Under the pieces are notes generated by a model that saw only the letters and a program-made list of their open reading frames with translations, did not search any database and had not been told where the DNA came from. DNA of 64,000 nt from Phoronis australis (Eukaryota > Phoronida > Phoronidae). Location of the stretch: contig NMRA01000020.1 of the NCBI GenBank assembly GCA_002633005.1, positions 1,093,717 to 1,157,716 on the forward strand, in the 5' to 3' direction. Shown here in pieces: positions 13,301 to 25,300 of this stretch. The stretch's first letter is position 1. Each line of letters begins with the position of its first letter. A program made the translations under genes and the position numbers.

Positions 13301-16300
13301 CTACACACTGTTTTTTAATTTTGCTTAAAATTACTATTTTGTGCAATTACTGCTTCACTGAAAACATAAGAGCATTTTTTCTGGTAAAACTGGCCTCACT
13401 GTGTCACAAAATAGATACATTGGTTTGGGACATTCAGCCTCTCTTCTCAATCATCCATTAACTCCCCTGAATCGTTTGGCACACTTACTGAATTTGCATA
13501 TTTTGTCACGAGTTGTTAAAGTTAAATTAAACTTTGAAGCATTGGCGAAGGTCTACTGTGCTTCTAAGATTTTAGTGTAATATTCCGATAATAGTCAAAA
13601 TGCGGGTTTAGTGTTCTTTCAACAGTATCTTTATTAATTCTTTTTATCAGAAAGTTGTCTTGTTCTGAAAATAAGATGCTAAATGTTATAGAAATATATT
13701 TTGTGGCCATTTTTTGCATCTACTTCATCTGCCAAACCTTGAAATAACAGTAATGTAATGTCAATGGGTTGATTATATTTCTATTTATGCTTAGCTCTTT
13801 TCTATGCCTCAAGTCAACACATCTTCAAAACAGCTAGTCAATAAAATTATAAAAATTCCAGTGAAATGATGTTCATGATCACCATTTTTTAAACATTTGT
13901 GGTGAAATCTTGCTTATGGACATGCAATTCAGCAATCTATCTGTTTCTGTGAATACATTAATATGATGTTATAACTGGCTTTCTTGTCAGACAGTGGAGA
14001 TGTGTTGCTTGCCAGCTGTGGTCAGGACTGCTTTATCAGACTTTGGAGGATAACACCTGCCTGTCAGAGACACCTGGTGGCTAATGTTGCTGACCTTCAG
14101 ATGGAGGATGTTCAAGATATTAAGGTCAAGGAAATCACTTTTAGCGTGGATTACGAAGGTACTAAGAAATAAGTCGCTGAAGTTGTTTATTGTTTAAATG
14201 TGATAACCAGCTTGACCCATTTATGTGCCCCTATATTATGTAGTCTATCTAGTATCTATGTTTGACATCTGTCCATCTTGCGTCCATGGCTGTTTCTCCT
14301 GAACCCCTAGGATTGTTGTAAAATTCGGCTACAACAGATGATGGCAACTTTATTTTAGTTTATTTTTTACGTTTGCCTCTGTATTTTTAGAGTTCTTGGA
14401 TCGATTTTTATGAAATTTTGGCTAGTGGCCATTCTTGTTGATTTCTCATTGGTGGATTTAGGAGGTACTCTCCTGGCATGTCCAAAAATTGTAGAAATTG
14501 CTGCAACAGGCTATCTGTATAGCCATAGCTAATGCCTGTCCTGTAGGCCTTGAGTTGGTCCCCTTTTGAATACTTAAACTCTGATTAGAATCTAAATGTA
14601 TTTTGATAATTTTGATATGATCTTCTTAGTAACCAGGCATTTAAACTGCAAATTAGCTGACTTTTCTGGAAACACTGGTATGTTCTTAACTGTTTACTGC
14701 TCCAGTGCTTCAAATTAACCATCCAATCAGGCATGCCACTTTCATGATTTACTTTTCCAACAGCAAATGTTACCTGCTTTCGAGCAGTTTGGCGTCAGTT
14801 AGTGTGGAGCCTTGATAGCGATGTGGAATTCAGGAGACATATTAGAGGTGCTGCTGTCACTTTTCAAGTGCATTGTGGGACAGTTGCCATCGTGTGAGCA
14901 TTTGGTATCACCACAAATAACTTGGTGACATTCACCTTACTGTGTATGGGCGGGCGGACCGAACAGGCAGGTGGGAAGGGAGGGAAAGAGGGAGGTAGGA
15001 CTTCAGTGACTTTATCACCACAAATACAGGCATCAAATATAAATGGGATTCATTTTGGAATTCTGTACCATTTCCAGGACAGAAACACTATACCTATGGA
15101 AAGTCAATGAATCAGATGTGTCTAGTTTGTAATCTTTTTTTTTAAGTCAAACACTTTAGAACTAAATGTTGCATGGACTACGTTCTGAGGGTTGTCATTT
15201 TGATTTCTTGATTTTACTGAAATGCCCTTTGATTCATTTCAGCTCGTCAATTGGTTGCAAGTACTTGATTGCATTCTTGCTGGATGTGTCTCGAGTTTCT
15301 TGAAGTTCTTAGATGCAATTTTCAAGTATACAGTTGGTGTCACTCAATGTGTGGAGTCACCATCTTAGTTACTTCATCTGATTCTATTGCATGTTACTCC
15401 GTTATTTCAGACCAGAGCCTGGAGTACTATGTTTTGCTGGAGTCGGTACTCATGGCACACGAAAACTGGATCTATGGTATCAAATGGCACCCTGTAATCT
15501 ACAAAGGTATGTGACCTGACATTATTTCTTAGGAGGAGGTTCAGCCTTACAAATTTCCCTTTAAGTTAATACCTCTGGAAATATCTCATGATATTAATAA
15601 GCACTGATGACTAACTTGGTACTTATATTGGAATTTTTTCAAAAAACTAATTAAGTTTATAGAGTCTGTTTCAATCTGAGAGGACCATAACTTAATGATC
15701 TTGCATTTTTGACAAAATTCATAAAGGTTTGCTCGCTTTGTATACTGAAAGTGGTTAGTACTATTACTCAAGGTAATCTTTTGTTGATAAGTTATTTTGG
15801 AAAATCAGTTATCGCACCGTCTATGATTGATTAATGTTTTTTCTTTTCAAGATGGCTGTTGTCACCAGCCCATGTGCCTGTTATCTGCTTCTATGGACAA
15901 AACTATGATCATCTGGAGACCAGACCCTGTCTCTGGAGTGTGGCTTGATCAGGTATTATATGTTATCATGTAGTGTAATAGTAGAGAAAAACAAAATTAA
16001 TCAAGAGAAGTATAATAAATCATATTTTTGCTAAATTTGGCATGTCTTGACTAGATCATTTTGATACATTTAGCACTGACTTTCAACGATGTCATTATGT
16101 TGGTTTTCAGACTCTAAAATGTGAATTACCGGTGTGGAGATGATGTCATTATCACATTTTTAGGATCATCACGTAGCCAACATTGATAGAGAGTGAAACT
16201 CAATAATTCTTTTTTAATATGTCATTACATCTTTTAAGTAATCTGTTGGAAAGGGGCTGTGCTTGGGCTTGTCACTGACTATGATACACTGTCAGTCAGT

Positions 16301-19300
16301 CAGCTTGCGGAGTTGTTTTATTAAAAATAGGCTTGGAATGGACAAAAGAACAATAATTGATTATATTTGAGGAAAGACATCATATTTTACAGTCATGATG
16401 CAACAGTGGTTTAAATAAAAAATAATCGACAATTAACATTTAGTGACATCGAAACAAAATTAATGTGACCATGATACGTGTCAGCACGTCCAGCTTTCAA
16501 GTGCTTAAACACCATCTATGAAAGTTGACTGTGCTTGTGATCTGTGTCAGCACAGTCAGCTTTCAAGTGCTTAAAGCACCACCTACAGAAGTTGACTGTG
16601 ATTGTGATCTATGTGCTTTTAAGTGCTTAAAGTGCCACCTACAGAAGTTGACTGTGATCGTGATCTGTGTCAGCATGCTCAGCTTTCAAGTGCTTTAAGC
16701 GCCACCTACAAAAGTTGACACAGAGAAGGTGACACAGAGTTAGTTAACACAGCAAAACATTGTGTAAACAGAAATTGACACAGAACCAGTTGTCACCGCC
16801 GTGTCAATTTCGTCACCATCTGTTGAGGTAAAGCAAGTTGTGCTTGATCATCTCGTTCCGTGTCAACTTACCAACTAAACACGAATCTGGGCCAAGGCAG
16901 ACGCGATCATGTTACCTGGGCTTGTGCAATAGCACACTCTCGGTCACCATTTTCATGCCATATCTACATGTACTCCTGACTTCCTTTACCTTTCGCCTGT
17001 TAGCTTAGCTGTTGCTGATTAACCTTTTTTCCCTCTAAATGTGCAGAAACATGCACTATTTTCTCTTTGTCAGCCTAAACTGCAACTCCAACCTTTGTAA
17101 TCTTGAACATGCGCACTCAACATTCTTGCCCACAACTTCCGTCTCTCCATCGTTTCTGAGTTTGTGTGTAAACAGCAGTTTGACAGTGATCATCTTGCTC
17201 CGTGTCAGTTTGCGCCATGTTACAGTTGATGTCTAAACACTGCTTCAGTCATATAGTTTCCAGCATCGAATAACAATGAGATCTCATGAACATTACTTCA
17301 ACAAGGAATTTTTAAAGGGAGTTAAAACAGCGTTTCCACAGCAGCGATCAATATGAATAATTCGTTACCACAGCAGTGGTCGTTTAGAAAGTTGTCAACT
17401 CTGATATATTGACCGCTGAAAATTCAAACTTCATAATCTGTCCAGTAAGTCTGTTATGCATTTTATCGGAAGTGTGATACCAAGATTTCATTTTTTAATC
17501 TTAATTACATTAAGATATCATTTTTTCATCCCTCTAGTCTACAGCATGAATTCTCAGAAATGACACATAGTCTATCCATCATTATTTTCAGGTGCGAGTG
17601 GGAGAAGTGGGTGGAAACACTCTTGGTCTTTATGGCTGTCAGTTCAGCCCTGACGGCAGATCGATACTGGCACATGGTTACCAAGGGGCGCTTCATCTCT
17701 GGCACTTCGATCAGGTAGGTCTCACGTAGCTTGTTAGTCATCATTTTTCTGTCTTCTTTTGCTTTGCTTATCCTTGGAAAATAGTAAATATTTATAGACT
17801 TGCCTACGGAATGAAATGTCCCTTCATTCATGGTTTAAAAGGATTTACCGTGAAGACTTTAAGAGGAAACTGACCAGTGATTTCCACTTGTTGCTACCTT
17901 AACTGCCCAATCAGCACCAAGAGTCTGTACATAGTCATTGTTATTATCTTTTTTTTTAATAAATTCATTATTATCATTTAACTCATTCGACCCTGAGCAC
18001 CATATGGAATAAATTGCTTAGTGGCCTGGCTGAGCTGTGGAATGTCTACCCCCTTGAAGTCGGAGGGTATTTCACTCAGAACTAGGTCACAAGCACTGCA
18101 CATAATTAAAATCTCATCACTCAGTCATTAGTAAACATATACTTACCAAATTTTCAGCAATACATCTTGAGTAAATGAGCTTCATGTTGATATAAAATTT
18201 ATCCAAGAGTTCAATATCGATAAAGGGTTGAACAAGTAGTTTTACTTTTTGTTTTCCAGAAACAAAGACGTTTGTTTACAAATAATCCATTTAAATTTCC
18301 AGAAAACATATTGTCAAGAAAGTTTTCTGTGTAGCATATCCTCATCATAAACTAGATCACTGAAATCTGTATCTAAATCTGACCACTCAGTGCCATCAGT
18401 ATCCACACTATCATATCCATAATCATTGAAGTCTATATCTAAATGTGACCAGTGTCATCAGTATCCACACTATCCTCCATAATAAAGACTTCAAGAACTG
18501 TGAGAGAGCAGCAGAGATGATGTCGGTATAATATCAAGGGCAATTTCAAGTGAGTATGTGCACAGTGCTAGTCAAAGAGCAGAATGTTCCTAGTAATTGA
18601 ACATTTTGTTATTGTTTCTGGTCAGTTCAAATAAAATAAACAGGAGCACCCTAGCAGATGATTAAGTGGTGACAGCAGTGTTATGTAACACCAATTAGGA
18701 GACAATTCAGGGCAATTAGCTTCATTCTAGTCTTCAAATCAAACAAACATACTATATTTCAGGGAGGAATATCTATATAACCTTTCAAAAGTTACCACAA
18801 CAACCACTACAAAGTTAACACGCTTCCTGGTTTTTCCTTGAATTGATAATTTGCTTGTGAAGAAATGGTTCTAAATTCCAGAAATAACAGCCAATAAGCA
18901 TTAACTTCACAAACAAGAAGTTAACACAGAGTATGGTGTCTCAGTCCTCATTGGATAGAAAACTGGGAATACCCTAGATATATTTAAACTTAAACCAATA
19001 AATTGCTGCCTCCTATCCCTCCTGAAGGCGTGATCCGCCTGTGAGATCCATTCTTAGATAACGCCTCCAGAGGGCATCAGGCCCTGAGTGAAAATAAACA
19101 GTCAGGCCATAAGGTGGGATCAGGGAGTCATTTAATTTGATTATTCTGGTAAGTTAGGCCTTGAGGACCATGTTGTGAAGAAGTCTTGTAATAGTTATTA
19201 TACATCATTATAATTATTGTAACAGTTGTCTTTGGTGCAGGGTATCTCAAGAAGTTTGCTTGAAAATTTGTAACCTATATATTGGATTTGGTGTATTCAG

Positions 19301-22300
19301 GAGACAGTCAGTTGGACACCAGAGGTCGCTGTGAGTGGTCACTATGATGCCGTTCAAGACATTGCGTGGGATCCTGATGGTGAATTTTTAATCAGCTCCA
19401 GTGCAGATCAGACCATGAGGCTCTATGTGCCTTGGAAGCGGAAAGAACAGATGGTATGTTAAAAGTTTTAATAACCGAAAATTCGTTTTCCCCACAGACT
19501 TTTCTCGCCATTACCTAAATTACAAATACAGCACACATCACGAAATTTTGTCCGCCTGGTCGGAAATTGGTCGACGACTAGCTGTCGACCGGTCGGCAAA
19601 TTAGCCGACCGGTCGGCTAAAAATTAGCCGACCAGCAGCCGCCCGCAGTGCCGACTCATAAGGCGACCCCACAGCCGACCCTGTAGCCGACCGGCCATCA
19701 GCCTACCAGCTGGTCGGCTGCTGTTTTTAGGCTAGAGTACCAGTTGTGTAATAGGTTGTCAAGCTCATACCACTTTGCGTGTCGATGCATATTCGTCATA
19801 GCACAGGGTCAACTAAATTTACCTAGTTTTGCTGTCTCGGTTACATGAGTTCACGTCGGTTGTGTAACACCACTACTTCGAAGGTTGAAGGCAAGCGGCA
19901 TTAGTAAACATTGGATTATGGACAATGCAACAAGTTTTGGATGAAATACGTGAAAGTTTTCTTTACATTTGATCTTTAATTTGACTCGTGACATTAACAA
20001 ATTGTATTAGATCGGTTGCTTCCCGGTCAATACAACGCTGTATAGTCATTTTGTAAACGCGGCTGTTTTTCGCAGTCTTCGCCCACAATTGATTTTGTTT
20101 GTGTAACGCCAAACTGCATCGTTTTTGCGTGTTTTAAGTTTTTCACTGGTCTCCTATCAAGCGCCCATGATGAAGGATTAGTGAGTGAGTTGTTACACCG
20201 CGAAGAGTTCTCACTCCGGGGATTTTATTTTCATAGTATTGACCCTTGCAGTACAGACGCGAAATTCACGGTCCAGTATGCCCTAAACCCATGGACTTCG
20301 ATGGCTCTAACTTCGAAATCATANCATATTAGACATGCATATTGCATCATACCTCATCAGAGTAAAACTTGTTATCAATGATAGTAGAAACAATTATTTT
20401 TATCATTGCCACAAGACGTTAACAAACGCAGTCAGTGTCTGGAACTGTTGTGTCTACAGTCTACATTGCTGATGAATTAAAGTCGGTCTAATTCCATTTT
20501 TATATCACTGATCCATGCCAAAGGTTTGAAATTGCGCCCCCTTAAGAGTTTTGACTTGCACTGGTGATCACTAAAATCCGATGCAAACTTATAGAAGTTG
20601 TTTTTTAACCAGGGTAATAGAGCTGAAAATTCTGTATGTTTTCGTTTGCGAGAGTGTTATTTTTGAATTACTGAGTTAATAATTTTTACGCTCTACATGA
20701 AAACAAAGACAATTTTTTTAGGATTACCCGTACCAGGTTACCCCGAAAATGTTATTTTCAAAGTTTTACCCCCTGGAGTATACGCGAAACGCCAAGTATT
20801 GTGTTCTTACGCCAAAGGGCTCGGAAGGCTCTAGCCTTGGTGCGAAGGTGTTTACTAAATTAAATACACAAATTTATGCCATTGTGGGTAAAAGTGACCG
20901 AATAAACTCTTTCCTAGAGTAATCTAAATTATTTACCAGCGTTGCAAAATTTGGTTTTCTACAATTATTCTGCTGCTAAAATTAGGGTATGACCTTTTGC
21001 GTCGACTTTCGACGCAATGAAATATTGCGTCCCCTATTAGTCAGTTTCTTTTTCCCAGATTCTTCAATCAAACCCTCGAGGTTGCGTAGACGTCACGACA
21101 AATGATCAGAATTGGTTTCACTTCATTATATGTTTTTGGAATTTTGATATCAGTGAACCAAATTTTAGAACAAATTTTGCTGAGATGTTGTCACCATCTA
21201 ATGGGAGATGTCAAAAACATTTTGAAATTGGCGCGTGTGAACTCTTTTCAAAACGACGACATACGTTTTTTCGTTACAAAAGGCAGAGAATTACGCAAGA
21301 AGATGACGTCGGATGTTTTTCGTTTAAACGGCCGTAACGGGCAACTTGAATGCCAATTGGCTTCCAGAGTTTGCATGCGAACTCACCGGTCTTGAGCTCA
21401 TGTTGATACAAGTTTTTCGACGAGGTGACAAGCGTACATGTAACTATCCGGGCTGTGTGAAGTTTCGAGGTCTGTTTGAGCTCAATACGCAGTGGCACCT
21501 TGCTGTATTTTGAAAATAGTCTTCACTGCTAGGTGGCTAGATAGGAAGGCTTTAGCTTCTAAAATTTTTTTACTGCGAAAGTGACAACAATTTCAGAATG
21601 ATGATGGATGATGGATTACACTATAAACCGATCACAGTCTTCCATTTTCATGCGCCCATGATTTAATATCGGCGCTATGTTCAAACCATTGTTTATATTG
21701 TTCCTAAAATAAACTTGGGTTCTATTGCTGTACCAACATATGAAGAAATTATACAGAAATAAACAATAATTATCTGTGGTAAAGCGCAATATACAGCGTG
21801 ATGAAGTGATGATCAAGAGCAATAACGGATGAGCGCAAATGCGTGCTGCTTGTTGAGCAATCCGCGGCATGAAAACATTTGAGGTCGTGAAATATCTAGT
21901 GTTGTATTCTGATTTTTATGCAATTTTGCTGTAAATTTCAAATTTCGTGCTTGTTTTTATGCATGATGTACTGTATAAAAAGTCTCATATCTAAAGTTAG
22001 AAATTATTTTTCCGCTATATCACTTAACGTTTGATTTTACCACGCCGTCAATAATTCAACATAAGGTTTTCGGTTTGTGTAATGTCACGCACTTTGTATT
22101 TGTAGGTTGATTCGATTTTACCTCCATTCAATAGTTGAACAAAATTTGATAAACGGATGTCAAGACCGGAGTTGCCACTGGTAAACGAACAGCGAACAGT
22201 TAAATGTTTGTTTGTCCAAAGTTCACCCGCTAAGTCATAAAATGGTAATTGCCGACCAAGGACACGCTTAATCCGAATTGGTCGTCTACGCTAGGCGACC

Positions 22301-25300
22301 AATTAGCCGACCCAAGTGCCGACCACAGAGGCGACTCAGCAAACGGCTCCTAGCCGACCGTTGTTGGTCGGCTAGACGACCGGTCGACGGCCGGTCATCG
22401 ACCAATTTCCGACCGGTCGGCCAAAAATTCGTGATTTGTGCTGTAGGTGGGTGATGCGTAGCCGGCGTGGTAAAACAATAAAATGTTGATTGTAATATCA
22501 TCTTTGACTTTTTTCTAAAGGTGCGCTAGACTGTAGTGGGCACTGGCATATTTTAAACATAATTGACAGCCAAAATGTTTTGTTAATGACCTGATGTTTG
22601 TGCACTTGTTAACTGTTTACCAGTTTTGTTTTGTACATAGTGTGGTGGCTGAGCTAGTCATCTGTTTCAAGTCATCTTGACCATTTTCCACTAGGTTGAT
22701 CATTTTTGTCATGAATTATGTAAGTTAAGTTTGTCCCTCATGATGTATACTCTGAAAATCATCTTCATAATCGGAAAAGTGGGTTTATGACCTTTTTAAA
22801 AGCAAACAGGACTCGGTCAAGAGACTGAATGATGACAGGGTCAGACGTGTTGGGTGCACCGAGCACTCTTTAAAATGTCATTTGTCTGCACAGTCACCGT
22901 TTCAGTTAATATGTAATCATCCCAAATGATTGTCAGGGAATACTTGATCACTGGCAGATTTTGTCTGTCGAGTGTTTCGTAAACCATTTTAATGTTGCTG
23001 TTTTTGCAGTTTGTTTAAAAATTTTCTATATTAAAGTTAGCTTTATTTTAATTTGTACATGTAAGTCATTTTAAAAAATAGCTCAGGTGAGGAGAATTCG
23101 CAGTGTCATTTGTGAAACTGAAAATTATAACATGACGGATGGACTTAGCAATTTGAGCTTGAAACAAATTACTGCAATATCCAGGAGGTTATGTAACACT
23201 GAGCCTGTCATTTGTGTTAAACTTGACAGTTAATGAAGCAGTAGATCCTGTTTAATTGAAAAATATTCACCAGCAACGTCAATTTACCATTTGAAACCAA
23301 ATGTTCTATGTAAGCTTTTATTAACCGTCATCAGTTTAGTAAATTTATTTACAACTCCGCAGTACAAAGTTCTTTTATACCGACAAAGTGCTACCAGCAC
23401 TTGGTGTGCAGAATGTAGAGGGAGGTTCTGAGGATTTAGTTTTCATCTTCCCTTCAAAGCCATTCAGGTAGAACAATTAATTGCAAAATCATTGCTGATC
23501 AAAATCTGCTCAGCGGACTTTAATTGCTCTTTTACAATATAGTACAAGCCAGACAAAATGGCCTGTCCTGACTCTTCACATCACCTGTAATCTGACTTCT
23601 GGCAATCATTTTCTGCCGCCATAATGTACATACTACTCACAGCACATCCATCCTATTATAATGTTCATAAAATAAATAAATGTACTGTGCACTAAGTGGC
23701 TTGATATTAACAACTTGATTATGGTTACATAAAGCTTTATTGCGCTAGCACTAATGTCCTGTTCACATCAACTGAACCCAATTAATATCCTGTTAAGACT
23801 TTTTCCCATCAAGTAAAATGCAGTACTAGAGAAGCGTTGGTGTGAAGTGCACTAATTAACTTCAGTGTTCCCATTAGCTTCTGTAGATAACAGAAATCAG
23901 AGTTCTCACTTGGTGACGTCATTGTCATTGAAGTTATCACTAGGTGGTGTAATGTGACTGTCACCATTGTCCCAGTAGTGACTACTGCCAACAACTTTGA
24001 TGGCCACCGAAATTGAGCATTCCTACTGTAGCAACGTGTCAATGTTCAATTCACTTATTTACTGCAAAGTAAACTTAAGCAGTTACTTTGTTCCAATTTT
24101 TAAAAGCGTCTCCACTTGTCGACATTCCCGTAAACGCCGAAGTATCGGCATTAATGAGAAAGGCATAAAGTTCCTGGTTTTAGTTGCCTGATAACAGTGT
24201 CACTGAATTCCTTTGATAAACAAATAGAAATTTTACAAACTGTAACTGATAGGAGGCTCAGTGTAGGAATGGACGTATGAAGGTTACAAAATGATGCACC
24301 CACATACATGAGGGTGCGTAAAAGCATTATTTAAAATATGTTGGGAAAAACCAATGTGTTAACACAACACGTTTAATATTATATTTATTAATTATTATGT
24401 TAACAGAGAGTAACAACCATGCTACAATTATTGCAACTTTTACAATCAGTTTTAAACTGCTCGGATGAAGAGTGATATCTTTTAAACCGCGCGGGTCATA
24501 TCAACGTGGTTATTAAAAACCAAGGTTATAACTCTCGGTCTGTAACCTTTCAAAGCAGTGTCATCTGTTGTACTGTTACAGTACCAAGGTTATATACCTC
24601 TGCAAGACCAGTATCCAAATACATGCCTAGGATCAATGTTTGTCCAAAGGGAGGAAGCTTTTCCTTGTAAACATTTTAGTACGGTCGTGCATTTTGCAGA
24701 GGTGAGCACTCTAAACGATTAGTTTATGCTGCCGTATCACCGTGTGGCATCTTTAAACATGAAGTTTAATTAACTTCATGTAGGAACACTAGACACTTTC
24801 ACACCATAACAAATTCAATGAAACAAAATATTCTTTGCAATGTTATTTCTTTATAATTATGCTCCAGTACGTCATGTACATGCAAAATCAGTTGGATTTT
24901 AAGCTCTGATTCAACTTCTGATAGAGATTTTAAATTGTTAGGCAACAGAATCTCTATTGTATGCCCTTAGGGCATTGCATCAGATCACACGGTTTGTTTA
25001 CGATTTGATTAGATGGGAAGTATGGGAATAGTTTGTAGCTCTTCCCTGTGTTAGCTTTCCAATGAATTACCCCCCCCCCCNGACAGCTGCTGTGATGCGG
25101 GAATTCCACATGGTTTCAACTGTCATGATGAGGAGTAACGTTTTTTGCCTTTGCCTCAATATCTGCAAACTTAAGTTACTTGATGAATTTGGTATGTGTT
25201 CCACTTGAGATCAATACTCAATGATCTTGATTTTGGGATGATTCCAAAGACTGTGGCGTCTCCTAGAGGCAATTCGGGTATTCTTTGCATGTGACTGAAA

